Assembly (NCBI RefSeq): GCF_040436315.1
Contig: NZ_AP031572.1
Location: forward strand, 2,356,001 to 2,420,000
Reading direction: 5' to 3'
DNA: 64,000 nucleotides
DNA from: Synechocystis sp. LKSZ1
GTDB taxonomy: Bacteria; Cyanobacteriota; Cyanobacteriia; Cyanobacteriales; Microcystaceae
Positions within the stretch are counted from its first letter, which is position 1; the number at the start of each line of letters is the position of its first letter. The translations under genes and the position numbers were made by a program. The notes under the pieces are model-generated. The model was not told the DNA's origin and did no database searches. It worked only from the letters and a program-made list of their open reading frames with translations. Of this stretch, positions 44,316 through 53,653 are shown one piece after another.

Positions 44316-45672
44316 CCAGCGCTTTAGCCAGCTACGTCGGCGTTTATTGTCATCCTATTTACTGGTAATCGCCACTATCCTAGGGGGCTTTTCTGTAACG
44401 GTGTATGCTCTGGTGGCCCATGAACGTAATCAACAATTTAACCAGCATCTCCACCAGTCCGCGAATAGTTCTGCCAGTCTGTTTGCAATGATCAAGCATG
44501 AATACGAAGAAGTCAAAACTGACCTGGAAGAGGAATCTTTTTCCCATTCCACCGCCGCCGTCTCCATGCCCCGAACCTTGACAGAATTAATGCACCGTTC
44601 CCCTGAAGCGGCTATCCCCTTGCCTCCTGGCACCTCTTCAATGACCGCAGAGCAGGGGGTCGAATGGTATGATGCCCAACAACAACAATTAGTCCGAGAT
44701 GGAGGACTTTTTCCATCAACGCCGTTACCGAAGCTTGTAGATCCAGCGGGTCAATGGGAACAGCAAGGCAGTACCCGGAGTTTTATTCATCCTGTATACC
44801 GAGACTCTATCGCCAGTCAAGCGACTCTGTTGGGTTATGTACGAGTGACGGAATCGACCCTGGCCCTAGAAGCAGAATTACGTCGTTTGCGTTGGGGATT
44901 GGTTCTGGGCGGATTGGCTGTTTCAGGCCTGGCCATGGCGGGGGGGGTCTGGTTAACCCGAGTTGCTCTCAGGCCCATTACCCAAAGTTTTCAGCAACTG
45001 CAACAGTTTACTGCCGACGCATCCCATGAACTGCGTAGTCCCCTAACCGCGATTCGGGCGTCCATTGCAGTGATGCAGAGCCATCCCGAACGTATTCACG
45101 CTGCCGATGTCGATAAACTTGCGGCTGTTGCCGAGGCCTCTACCCAAATGAGTCGATTAGTCGAGGAGCTATTGCTCCTAGCCCGCATGGATCAACAGGC
45201 TCCTGACCAACAGGGATGGCAACGGGTTGCTCTGGATGAAATCCTAGAAGATTTAGTAGACCTCTATCATGATCAAGCGGAACAGGCCCAGCTTGCTCTA
45301 CAAACTAACCTCATGTCTCCGGTCGAGATTCGGGGGGATGTCGCCCATCTCCAGCGCCTGTTTACTAATCTTTTAGCCAATGCTCTGCACTATACCCCCT
45401 CCGGTGGCAGCATCTTTGTTTCCTTACAAGTTCGAGGGAACTATGCCTTCACAGAGATCAAGGACACAGGAATTGGTATTTCTCCTGAGCAATTACCCCA
45501 CATTTTTAAGCGATTCTGGCGGGCCGACCAAGCTCGTCGTCATGATAATGCTGGTTCTGGCCTGGGTTTAGCCATTGCCAAGAGCATTGTGCAATGCCAC
45601 GGGGGCGAGATCATTGTTCGTAGTGAAATGGGGGTAGGGACTAGTTTCCAGATTAAATTGCCCCTGAGCTAA
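44281..45672 (+). CDS. Sensor histidine kinase (RppB/NrsS-like)
   Basis: A 463-residue membrane kinase. Two membrane helices at about 21-45 and 205-228 enclose a periplasmic sensor domain of about 160 residues. The H-box follows at ADASHELRSPLTAIRAS with His249, then the catalytic domain with NLLANALHYTP (N box), DTGIGISPEQLPHIFKRFW (G1/F) and GSGLGLAIAKSI (G2). It overlaps the regulator gene and is translated from an ATG inside it. Its last 15 codons are repeated, in mutated form, at 50079-50123. Confidence 0.92.
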   Translation: MAWDIDLTPISDQRFSQLRRRLLSSYLLVIATILGGFSVTVYALVAHERNQQFNQHLHQSANSSASLFAMIKHEYEEVKTDLEEESFSHSTAAVSMPRTLTELMHRSPEAAIPLPPGTSSMTAEQGVEWYDAQQQQLVRDGGLFPSTPLPKLVDPAGQWEQQGSTRSFIHPVYRDSIASQATLLGYVRVTESTLALEAELRRLRWGLVLGGLAVSGLAMAGGVWLTRVALRPITQSFQQLQQFTADASHELRSPLTAIRASIAVMQSHPERIHAADVDKLAAVAEASTQMSRLVEELLLLARMDQQAPDQQGWQRVALDEILEDLVDLYHDQAEQAQLALQTNLMSPVEIRGDVAHLQRLFTNLLANALHYTPSGGSIFVSLQVRGNYAFTEIKDTGIGISPEQLPHIFKRFWRADQARRHDNAGSGLGLAIAKSIVQCHGGEIIVRSEMGVGTSFQIKLPLS

Positions 45673-45763
45673 TGTCTCCAAAGCCGACCTTTCCGAGATT
45701 TTTACATTTCTTCCTTACTATAAATTCAATTCTTCAGCCATTGCGAAGAAACCGACAACTATG
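45626..45763 (+). repeat. Upstream copy of a ~135-bp duplicated segment
   Basis: Covers the kinase C-terminal codons, the spacer and the first codon of a truncated frame. It matches 50077-50210: 37 of 45 bases agree in the kinase tail and a 26-base block (from ACCTTTCCGAGATTTTTACA) is identical. This is the intact kinase end. Confidence 0.85.
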
Positions 45764-45796
45764 CTCAATACCTTAAACTGTTTTCTTTTAACGTGA
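45761..45796 (+). pseudogene. Truncated start of a duplicate small-protein gene
   Basis: The ATG at 45761 sits at the same place, relative to the repeat, as the true start at 50208. It reads MLNTLNCFLLT and then stops at TGA. It looks like a leftover 5' end of the small acidic-protein gene now found downstream. Confidence 0.4.
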
Positions 45797-45914
45797 ATTC
45801 GGTTTAAGGACTGTTTTGTGAGGCAAGGCTTTAATCTGTCTCACTTCGTTCAAAAGCGATGGCAACACAAGAGCTTTAGCTTATTCCAAACTAACGTTAT
45901 CTACGGTTACTTTT

Positions 45915-48900
45915 ATGGTTACTCCTTTTTCTCCCTTCACTGGTACCAATAACTCTCTACTGACTGATGCCCTTTTAGCCGCCAACTCAGGCATCACTAT
46001 TACCCCAAATTCAATTACCTTAAATGCATCAGCACCGGATGCGGTCAATTTTTATGATGGCTCCTTGACTCCCCTCGGTATCGGCTCAGGATTGCTATTG
46101 ACTTCAGGGACAACCCCAGGCACTTCTAATACAGTCGGTTGGTTTGGCAATGATAATAGTGCAACCAGTGGTTTTGATAACGGCGATGCGGACATTAATG
46201 CCGTTGTAAATACAGTTTTTCTAACCCAGTCCTACGACGCAACCAGCTTAGCTTTTGATTTTACGGTTACGGATCCAACGGCTACTTCTATCAGTTTTGA
46301 TATTGTTTTTGGTTCTGATGAATATCCCGAATGGGTGGATGCCTTTGTTGATTCGGCGATCGTAATGGTGAATGGGGTCAACTATGCGCTGTTTAACCAT
46401 GATCCCTTGCATCCCCTGAGCGTTGTTAGTTCTAATTTAGCGGCGGGTTACTTTCAGGACAATGCCACCAATGCCTTGCCCATTGAATATGACGGAGTTA
46501 GCCATGTATTGAAAATTGTGGCGCCTATTCATGGGGGTGGCATCAATAATCATATTAAAATCGCGATCGCGGACACAGGAGATCATATTTACGATAGTGG
46601 TATTTTTATTTCTAATCTTTCGGCAGGAAATACCCCGGGTTCAGGGGTTGTGAGTGTTACACCGCCTGGCTCAACGACCAATAGTAATGATGTGGTGACT
46701 GGTTCAGCCCAGGATGAATTCATTGATTTGCAAGGAGGCGACGATATTGCCTATGCGGGGGCTGGGGATGACATTGTGGTTGGGGGTGCCGGTAATGATT
46801 CCTGCTATGGCGGTAGTGGTAATGACCAGCTAAAAGGCGATGCCGGCAATGATTACCTCGATGGGGGGGATGGGGTCTCTGATACCGCCGTTTTTGCGGG
46901 TCTGAGCAGTGAATATACCCTGGTTTATAATGCCGCCAGTGCCACCTACACGATCACCGACAGCAAAACGGGTATTACGGCTGAGGGTACCGACACGCTG
47001 GTTAATGTGGAATTGGCTAAGTTCAATGATGGGCTTTTTAGCATTACCATCGGTGGCCTAACTTCGGTTTTGGCTCCTCCTCCGCCCCCGACTAATACCC
47101 CTGGTTTTGTGATTCTGAGTGGTGTTGCGTCGGCAGGGAATGTTTTGACCGCAACGGTGAGTGATCCCGATGGAATTTCAGGGATTGTTAGCTATCAATG
47201 GCAGTCATCCAATGACAATGGTCTGAGCTGGAGCGATATCGGCGCTGACAGTAATAGCTATACCGTGACATCGGCTGATACAGGTAATCTGATTCAGGTC
47301 ATTGCGAACTATACCGATAATGGGGCGATCACCGAGTCTCCGGTGAGTGCGCCCAAAAGCATTTTACAAACCAAGCAAGGCGATTTGGTGGTTACCTTGT
47401 TGCAACTGAAAGCCCCCTTGGGAGCCAGTAATATTAATCCCTTAACGACCCTAGTACAGGATGCCATTGATCTGGGTTTATCCCCCAATACGGCAGTGAA
47501 TGCGATCAAGACGGTTCTGGGTCTTCCTGCTGACATCAAATTGCAAAGCTATGATGCCTACGGGATTTTACAAATGAATCCAACTAATGCCCAGGCCCTG
47601 GCGGTGGAGAAGGTGGCCGTTCAAGTAGCGATTCTTACGTCATTGTCTGATGATGATACGGGCTTGAATTTAACCTCTGCTATTATCAACGCTGCCGCCA
47701 ACGATACAACCCTGAATCTAGCCGACGCCAATGATCTGGCAGCCATTCTGGGGCTGAATATTACAGGCTTAACTAAAGCCAACTATCCTCAACCTCTCCG
47801 GGAAATTTTTGATCGAAATAAGAGTATGTCTGATGCGATCGCCGATGGAAAAGGGATTGGCGTCATTGAACAAGAATGGCAAGATTTACTCAGCATCAAC
47901 GATGGTATTCAGTCTACGTCAATTGCCGATCTGAGTATCCACATTAATCAAGCACCCATTGGCACAGCAACCGCCAGTTTAGTTCAGGGAACGGAAGGCT
48001 CCCCCTATACTCTCAATGCCGCTGATTTACTGGCGGGTTTTAGCGATTCAGACGGTGGGACTTTATCCGTAACTAATTTGGCAGCCAGTGTTGCTGGTAC
48101 GTTCATTGATAATCAAAATGGCACCTGGACATTCACCCCAGATAACAATAATTACAGTGGCCCTGTAGAGCTTACCTATACTGTCATTGATGGTCAAGGT
48201 GGCAGTATCTCGGCAAATCAACTTTTTGTTTTAGAACCGATTCCCGTCACTCCTGTCAACAATGCTCCCGTTGGGACTGCAACCGCCATTTTAGGTAATG
48301 GAACAGAAGATACCGCCTATGTCATCAATAATGCTGACCTGTTACAGGGCTTCAGTGACCCTGATGGTGACAATCTAACGGTGGATAGTCTAACCGCCAC
48401 AAACGGTAGCCTAGTGAATAACGGTGATGGTACTTGGACATTTAATCCCAACAGCAATTACAACGGCGCAGTTGCCCTTAGCTATAACGTCATTGATGGT
48501 AAAGGTGACAGTGTCGCCGCCAATCAAAACTTTAATCTCACAGCCGTTAATGACGCTCCCATCGGTACTCCTGCGGCAACATTAGTTTCTGGGACAGAAG
48601 ATACCCCCTATCTCATCAACGCTAATGATTTATTACAGGGCTTTAGCGATGTTGATGGTGATCCCCTCTCTATTACTGCTTTGACAGCCACGAACGGTAG
48701 CCTATTAGATAACGGCAATGGCACTTGGACATTTAATCCCAACAGCAATTACAACGGCGCAGTTGCCCTTAGCTACAACGTTATTGATGGTAACGGTGGT
48801 ACTCTCGCTGCGAACCAAAACTTTAGTCTCGCGGCTGTTAATGATGCTCCCATCGGTACTCCTACAGCAACGTTAGTTTCTGGGATAGAAGATACCCCCT

Positions 48901-50078
48901 ATCTCATCAACGCCAATGCTTTATTACAAGGATTTAGCGATGTTGATGGTGATCCTCTGTCTATTTCCGCTTTGACAGTCACGAACGGTAGCCTATTAGA
49001 TAACGGCAATGGCACTTGGACATTTAATCCCAACAGCAATTACAACGGCCCAGTTGCCCTTAGCTATAACGTCATTGATGGCAATGGTGGTATCCTACCC
49101 ACAACTCAACAGTTTATCTTGTCACCAGTCATTCACACTTTTACTGGTACTTCCAAAGCTGATACCCTGACTGGGACAACAGGAGCCGATACATTAATTG
49201 GCCTAGCTGGCAATGATACCTATATTGTTAATCATTCTGGTGACATTGTTGTTGAGAATGCCAAGGCAGGCACAGATACCGTCCAGGCTTCTATTTCCTA
49301 CACCCTCGGAGCCAACGTCGAAAATCTTGTCTTAACTGGTATTGACGCCATTAATGGTACAGGGAATGCTCTCAAAAATGTAATCACAGGGAATGATGCG
49401 GCAAATATTTTAGATGGAGGAACAGGAGCCGATACTTTAGTTGGAGGAACTGGTAACGACACCTATATTGTTGACAACACAGGTGATTTGGTCATAGAAA
49501 CCTCCACCTTAGCCACCGAAATTGACACAGTTCAGTCTTCCGTTACCTACATCTTAGGAGCCAATGTAGAAAACTTGATTTTAGTAGGAACTAACTCGAT
49601 TAAAGGAACGGGTAATGTGCTTGATAATTTCATTACAGGTAATGGTGCTGCTAATACGCTTGATGGTGGTGCTGGCAATGATAGTCTTTTTGGTGGTGCC
49701 GGTAATGATATCCTCACAGGAGGCGGCGGTAGTGACCTCTTAGTTGGAGGAACCGGTAACGATACCCTCAATTTAGGCCTTAATGATGGCGTTGCCGATG
49801 TGGTTCGTTATACCATTGGAGATGGTGCGGATGTGATTAATCAATTTGTGAAAGGCATTGATAAACTAGCCTTTACGGGTATTAGTTTTATTGATGTCAA
49901 AGTCTTAGGAAGCGATACCCAATTACGGTTAGGAAATGGCATTGCTGGTGATGCCGGATTTGGTACAGGAACGTTACTGGAAACCATCAAAGGGGTAACT
50001 GGCTTTACGGCGGCTCATTTAGGGGTTGGTGGAACCAGTGTGGACAGTAGCAATACTGCTCAATTTTTCTTTGGCTAA
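45915..50078 (+). CDS. Choice-of-anchor L / cadherin-like / RTX repeat exported protein
   Basis: A 1387-residue protein. Residues about 10-235 match the choice-of-anchor L domain (FDFTVTDPTATSISFDIVFG, then SDEYPEWVDAFVDSA). Calcium-binding RTX nonapeptides follow (GGAGNDSCYGGSGNDQL, about 280-315), then an Ig-like segment, a helical insert, four cadherin-like repeats of 97 residues (about 678-1070; NDAPIGT .. EDTPYLINANDLLQGF), and C-terminal RTX repeats (GGAGNDSLFGGAGND). No N-terminal signal peptide; RTX at the C-terminus suggests type I secretion. It sits between the kinase and a small exported-protein gene and is bracketed by the duplicated segment, so it is a later insertion. Confidence 0.87.
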   Translation: MVTPFSPFTGTNNSLLTDALLAANSGITITPNSITLNASAPDAVNFYDGSLTPLGIGSGLLLTSGTTPGTSNTVGWFGNDNSATSGFDNGDADINAVVNTVFLTQSYDATSLAFDFTVTDPTATSISFDIVFGSDEYPEWVDAFVDSAIVMVNGVNYALFNHDPLHPLSVVSSNLAAGYFQDNATNALPIEYDGVSHVLKIVAPIHGGGINNHIKIAIADTGDHIYDSGIFISNLSAGNTPGSGVVSVTPPGSTTNSNDVVTGSAQDEFIDLQGGDDIAYAGAGDDIVVGGAGNDSCYGGSGNDQLKGDAGNDYLDGGDGVSDTAVFAGLSSEYTLVYNAASATYTITDSKTGITAEGTDTLVNVELAKFNDGLFSITIGGLTSVLAPPPPPTNTPGFVILSGVASAGNVLTATVSDPDGISGIVSYQWQSSNDNGLSWSDIGADSNSYTVTSADTGNLIQVIANYTDNGAITESPVSAPKSILQTKQGDLVVTLLQLKAPLGASNINPLTTLVQDAIDLGLSPNTAVNAIKTVLGLPADIKLQSYDAYGILQMNPTNAQALAVEKVAVQVAILTSLSDDDTGLNLTSAIINAAANDTTLNLADANDLAAILGLNITGLTKANYPQPLREIFDRNKSMSDAIADGKGIGVIEQEWQDLLSINDGIQSTSIADLSIHINQAPIGTATASLVQGTEGSPYTLNAADLLAGFSDSDGGTLSVTNLAASVAGTFIDNQNGTWTFTPDNNNYSGPVELTYTVIDGQGGSISANQLFVLEPIPVTPVNNAPVGTATAILGNGTEDTAYVINNADLLQGFSDPDGDNLTVDSLTATNGSLVNNGDGTWTFNPNSNYNGAVALSYNVIDGKGDSVAANQNFNLTAVNDAPIGTPAATLVSGTEDTPYLINANDLLQGFSDVDGDPLSITALTATNGSLLDNGNGTWTFNPNSNYNGAVALSYNVIDGNGGTLAANQNFSLAAVNDAPIGTPTATLVSGIEDTPYLINANALLQGFSDVDGDPLSISALTVTNGSLLDNGNGTWTFNPNSNYNGPVALSYNVIDGNGGILPTTQQFILSPVIHTFTGTSKADTLTGTTGADTLIGLAGNDTYIVNHSGDIVVENAKAGTDTVQASISYTLGANVENLVLTGIDAINGTGNALKNVITGNDAANILDGGTGADTLVGGTGNDTYIVDNTGDLVIETSTLATEIDTVQSSVTYILGANVENLILVGTNSIKGTGNVLDNFITGNGAANTLDGGAGNDSLFGGAGNDILTGGGGSDLLVGGTGNDTLNLGLNDGVADVVRYTIGDGADVINQFVKGIDKLAFTGISFIDVKVLGSDTQLRLGNGIAGDAGFGTGTLLETIKGVTGFTAAHLGVGGTSVDSSNTAQFFFG
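48255..49130 (+). repeat. Tandem 291-bp cadherin-like units
   Basis: The phrase GCTCCCATCGGTACTCCT recurs at 48555 and 48846, 291 bp (97 codons) apart, and a more diverged copy begins near 48265. The units share most of their bases, especially from CAACAGCAATTACAACGGC onward, which suggests recent duplication. Confidence 0.85.
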
Positions 50079-50210
50079 ATGGGGATAGGGACTAGTTTCC
50101 TAATTAAACAACCCCCAAGCTAACTCAGCTTTGCCAACCTTTCCGAGATTTTTACATTTCTTCTCTAGAATGAGCTTAACTCTTCAGATATTGTGAGGAA
50201 ATTGACGATG
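50077..50210 (+). repeat. Downstream copy of the duplicated segment, with dead kinase tail
   Basis: Starts inside the stop codon of the RTX gene and runs to the ATG of the next gene. 50079-50123 reads MGIGTSFLIKQPPS and a stop, matching the kinase end MGVGTSFQIKLPLS at 45628-45672 with four changed residues. The rest matches the kinase-gene spacer. Confidence 0.85.
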
Positions 50211-50462
50211 ATATATCAAACTTTCAACCGTTACTTTGGCCTTGGGATGGCAACGCTGCTTATCAGTGCCGGAAGCATTGCCCAGGCCTCCCCTCAATCC
50301 ACTTCTTCTAGGGAACACTCTGCGTTAGCGACGTCCCACCTTCATCTAGGAACTCAGGATGCCCGAGTGGCTTCTAGTCGTGACGATAATGATGATAAGG
50401 ATGAGCATGGTAAAAATGATCAGGATGATGACCACAAAAAACCGTCTTCGAAAAACTCCTAG
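50208..50462 (+). CDS. Small exported acidic/histidine-rich protein
   Basis: An 84-residue protein. GAGGAA at 50195-50200 lies 7 nt before the ATG at 50208, so I prefer this start to a GTG at 50193. Residues 1-26 form a signal peptide (FGLGMATLLISAGSIAQA with likely cleavage after AQA). The mature part ends in a dense Asp/His/Lys run (RDDNDDKDEHGKNDQDDDHK), which could bind cations. It lies 72 nt before the PepSY-like gene and, before insertion of the RTX gene, directly followed the kinase gene. No family recognised. Confidence 0.65.
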   Translation: MIYQTFNRYFGLGMATLLISAGSIAQASPQSTSSREHSALATSHLHLGTQDARVASSRDDNDDKDEHGKNDQDDDHKKPSSKNS

Positions 50463-50534
50463 ACCTTGATAGATATTTTTCCCAAGACTAAAACATTGAG
50501 TCTCTCGTCCACACTTTCAGGTAGCTAACCAGCA

Positions 50535-51092
50535 ATGAATTTCAGCAAAATACATCGTAAAATTGCCCCTATTCTCCTGATACCGTTACTCTTAACGGCT
50601 GTTTCTGGGCTGGCCTATCGTCTTGGCCGAAGCTGGTTTGGCCTTGATGATGAATTTGGAGAATTGATGATGTCTCTCCATGAGGGACGATTTTTAGGAG
50701 ACGGTTTAGTCCCTTTCTATGTTTTGCTCATGGGGCTAGGACTGTTGGGGTTGCTGATTACGGGATTGGTCGTTTTTCGGAAACGGCGTGCCCTATCAAG
50801 AAATCACCCAACCCAGAATTGGCGGCGTTACCATTACATGGTTGCCCTAGCTGCCGCTCTACCGTTATTGATCTCCCTACTAACGGGTATTGCCTATCGC
50901 CTTGGGGTGAATTGGTTTGGGGTTTCAGAGGAATCTGCTGAAATCCTCCTGGTCATCCACCAAGGGGCCTACCTCGGTTCTGCTCTCAAACCTTTTTATG
51001 TTCTGGGCTTAGGTCTTAGTCTATTGGCTCTCATTATCACAGGCCTGCAAATGCTAGGTGTTCTGCGTCAATGGCCGAGTTTTTCCCGTTGA
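50535..51092 (+). CDS. PepSY-associated TM-helix protein with internal duplication
   Basis: A 185-residue membrane protein of the PepSY_TM type. It is two copies of one unit: TAVSGLAYRLGRSWFGLDDEF and TGIAYRLGVNWFGVSEE each start with a helix, and each ends with L.PFYVL..GL.LL.L.ITGL. Four membrane helices result, at about 10-28, 58-82, 103-120 and 148-170. PepSY-type proteins often sit in metal, heme or flavin related loci. It is the last gene of the kinase locus. Confidence 0.8.
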   Translation: MNFSKIHRKIAPILLIPLLLTAVSGLAYRLGRSWFGLDDEFGELMMSLHEGRFLGDGLVPFYVLLMGLGLLGLLITGLVVFRKRRALSRNHPTQNWRRYHYMVALAAALPLLISLLTGIAYRLGVNWFGVSEESAEILLVIHQGAYLGSALKPFYVLGLGLSLLALIITGLQMLGVLRQWPSFSR

Positions 51093-51113
51093 AAACAGTC
51101 GAGTCTTTGTTGA

Positions 51114-52544
51114 CTAGGATTTTAAGGTCTGGTAGCGACGTTTAAACTCCTTTTGCTGTTGATTGTGATCGACAATGGCGGGAACATAGCCCAATCGCCG
51201 TCGCTGATAATCAGATATTTTTCCTGTTAACAATTCTGATGTATCGCAGCTAGCCAACTCCGGTAACCAGCGACGAATATATTCACCTTCTGGGTCGAAC
51301 TTTTGGGCCTGGGTCATGGGGTTAAAAATCCGCAAAGGCTTGGGATCCATACCACTGGAGGCGCTCCACTGCCACCCCCCGTTATTCGCGGCCAAGTCAC
51401 CATCGTAGAGGGTTTGCATAAAATACAATTCCCCTTGCTGCCAATTAAGGATTAAATCCTTGGTTAAAAAACTGGCTACGATCATGCGACAACGGTTGTG
51501 CATCCAACCCGTTTGGTTTAACTGCCGCATCGCCGCATCCACGATGGGAAAACCTGTCCGGCCCTCACACCAGGCCTGGAAATGCTCCGGATTATCCTCC
51601 CAAACAAAATGATGGAACGGCTCCCGGTAGGGGCCCAGGGCCAGACGAGGGAAGAAGTAGAGACAATGCTGATAAAACTCCCGCCAGGCCAGTTCCTGTT
51701 GCCAGGTTTGGATACTAGCAGTTTCCTCTTCACTGCGACTATGGGCCAAGGCTTCCAAGGTGGCCTGCCAGAGGGTACGAATACCGATCACGCCAAATTT
51801 TAAGGCGGCACTGAGTTGAGAGGTTCCATCCAGGGCCGGAAAATTGCGATTTTGCTGGTAGTTAGCCAGGGCCTGGTCAACAAACCAGTCTAGGCGCTCA
51901 CGGGCGGCGCTTTCTCCGGGGGCCAGGGGGAGGGGATTATCCCAAGTGAACCCCAGGTCAGCCAGGGTCGGCAGGGGGATTGGCTTCAAAGCTTCTAATT
52001 GTTCCTTGTCTTCGGTTTCTAGACCAACTAAGGATGAGAGTGCTGGCGCTACGGTAGCCTTGTCTTTTTGCGACCAATTCTTCCAAAAGGGGGTGTAGAC
52101 GCTGTAGGGTTGGCCCGCTTGGGAAAGGATGGCCCCAGGGTGGTGCAGGAGTTGATCCCAGACTGTTTCTAGCGCAATCCCCCGACTTCTCAGGGCCGTG
52201 GCCACCTGTTGGTCTCGCTGTTGGGCGTAGGGTTCAACATCCAGGCCCCAGGCCACTATTTTGGCCCCTAGTTTTTCTGCGACTCGGGGAATCACTTCGG
52301 TGGGATCTCCCTGAAAGATCAGCAGTTGACTGCCCAGGGCCTGATAATGCTGTTCTAAATCGGCCAAACAGCCCAGGAAATAGGCCATCCGAGCTGGTGC
52401 CATATCGGCGGCCCGTAGAATTTGGGGATCCAAGCAAAAAAGGCCCACAATCCGGGCACTCTTCTCTCGCACTTGACTCAGGCCCAGGTGATCCATCAGT
52501 CGGAGATCCCGACGATGCCAAAATAAAACCAACGGATGACTCAT
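51114..52544 (-). CDS. phrA: Deoxyribodipyrimidine photolyase (class I CPD)
   Basis: Light-driven repair of cyclobutane pyrimidine dimers. The 476-residue protein has the N-terminal antenna domain ([18 protein letters not shown]) and the FAD domain with [57 protein letters not shown] and P-x-R-I-F-N-P-x-x-Q. Similarity to the 8-HDF cyanobacterial type is likely. Convergent with the PepSY gene, 21 nt apart. Confidence 0.94.
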   Translation of the reverse strand: MSHPLVLFWHRRDLRLMDHLGLSQVREKSARIVGLFCLDPQILRAADMAPARMAYFLGCLADLEQHYQALGSQLLIFQGDPTEVIPRVAEKLGAKIVAWGLDVEPYAQQRDQQVATALRSRGIALETVWDQLLHHPGAILSQAGQPYSVYTPFWKNWSQKDKATVAPALSSLVGLETEDKEQLEALKPIPLPTLADLGFTWDNPLPLAPGESAARERLDWFVDQALANYQQNRNFPALDGTSQLSAALKFGVIGIRTLWQATLEALAHSRSEEETASIQTWQQELAWREFYQHCLYFFPRLALGPYREPFHHFVWEDNPEHFQAWCEGRTGFPIVDAAMRQLNQTGWMHNRCRMIVASFLTKDLILNWQQGELYFMQTLYDGDLAANNGGWQWSASSGMDPKPLRIFNPMTQAQKFDPEGEYIRRWLPELASCDTSELLTGKISDYQRRRLGYVPAIVDHNQQQKEFKRRYQTLKS

Positions 52545-52686
52545 AAAAAATTCAAAAACGAAAGACTAACATGGATTTTCCAGAGAAGCATACTGATTAT
52601 GGGCAATGGCCCTAGAATTCTGCTAGTTTTTCCAGGAGCGATTTTCAAGTCGAGGCCGATATAAGGTGTTCTTGACCATCTCGTCC

Positions 52687-52707
52687 GGGTTGAAATCGGT
52701 ACAACCC
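52687..52707 (+). promoter_or_regulatory. Inverted repeat upstream of ftrB
   Basis: GGGTTG (52687-52692) and CAACCC (52702-52707) are perfectly inverted around a 9-nt loop, about 110 nt before the ftrB start. It could be an operator or leader hairpin. The rest of the 274-bp spacer shows nothing else I can name. Confidence 0.25.
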
Positions 52708-52818
52708 CTCCCCGATGACGACGTTCGCTAGCAAAGTGTGGCAAGATAAACAAATCGGTATTTTCCGAAAGTCCCAGGCTTAAAGCGCCTATATCGTTCT
52801 TCTGCCTTTTCTAATCCT

Positions 52819-53178
52819 ATGACCAGCGTTCCCTCCGACAGCAATAAAAACCTAGAGGCCATGAAGCATTTTGCTGAGCAGTATGCTAAACGGACGAATA
52901 CCTATTTTTGTAGTGATCTGTCGGTAACGGCGGTGGTAATTGAAGGATTAGCGCGCCACAAGGAAGAACTCGGGTCGCCCCTCTGTCCCTGTCGCCACTA
53001 CGAAGACAAGGAAGCCGAGGTTAAAAATACCTTTTGGAATTGCCCCTGTGTGCCGATGCGGGAGCGCAAGGAATGCCACTGTATGCTCTTTTTAACGCCG
53101 GATAACGACTTCGCTGGCCAGGAACAAAATATTTCCATGGAACTACTGTCGGAAGTCAAGGCCAGCATGAGCGCCTAA
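52819..53178 (+). CDS. ftrB: Ferredoxin:thioredoxin reductase catalytic subunit
   Basis: The 4Fe-4S subunit (119 residues) that passes electrons from photosynthetic ferredoxin to the disulfide of thioredoxin. The cysteine pattern is right: CSDLSV, CPCRHYEDK, CPCVPMRERKECHC, giving the cluster ligands and the redox-active pair. Light-dark redox control in cyanobacteria and plastids uses it. The stop codon overlaps the next start (TAATG). Confidence 0.95.
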   Translation: MTSVPSDSNKNLEAMKHFAEQYAKRTNTYFCSDLSVTAVVIEGLARHKEELGSPLCPCRHYEDKEAEVKNTFWNCPCVPMRERKECHCMLFLTPDNDFAGQEQNISMELLSEVKASMSA

Positions 53179-53576
53179 TGTCCCTACCGAGCCTGGCCCT
53201 GGCCGTTGCGGAATTTAATCAACGAGAATTCTACGCCTGCCACGACATTCTAGAGGCTATTTGGCTAGAGGCCGAGCCGACGGAAAAAAATTTCTACCAA
53301 GGCATTTTGCAGATTGCTGTTGGTTGCTATCATCTGCAAAACCTCAACTGGCAAGGAGCCGTTATTTTACTAGGGGAAGGGATTCGACGACTCCAGACCT
53401 TCCAACCCCAGTACCAAGGGGTTCAGATTACGGCCCTGATGGAACAAAGTTTTGCTCTGCTGACGGCCCTCCAGGCCATTACCCCTGAGCAAGTTGCAAC
53501 CTTTTGGGAGCAACAGGTCTTGTCGGGAGAACAACCCCTGCCGATACTCACCCTGGTCGTCGGGCCAGATAGCTAA
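53178..53576 (+). CDS. DUF309 domain protein
   Basis: A 132-residue helical protein of the DUF309 family: FNQREFYACHDILEAIWLE, then FYQGILQIAVGCYHLQN and NWQGAVILLGEGIRRL. The E-x-W and H-D-x-L-E patterns are the family core; function unknown. Its ATG shares one base with the ftrB stop, so translation is probably coupled. Confidence 0.87.
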   Translation: MSLPSLALAVAEFNQREFYACHDILEAIWLEAEPTEKNFYQGILQIAVGCYHLQNLNWQGAVILLGEGIRRLQTFQPQYQGVQITALMEQSFALLTALQAITPEQVATFWEQQVLSGEQPLPILTLVVGPDS

Positions 53577-53653
53577 TCCCCATCCTCCTGTTTACCCCTC
53601 CGCCTACAGCTCCCCTCTTGCCAGGGAGAGAACAGATGGGGCCAGTCGCTTTT
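53577..53653. repeat. Likely dispersed palindromic repeat remnant
   Basis: The convergent gap between DUF309 and the HAD gene contains CCCCTCCGCC and CTCCCCTCTTGCCAGGGAGA, the latter a self-complementary run (CTCCC .. GGGAG). It resembles the intergenic repeat at 40927-40985 and may terminate both genes. Confidence 0.35.
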
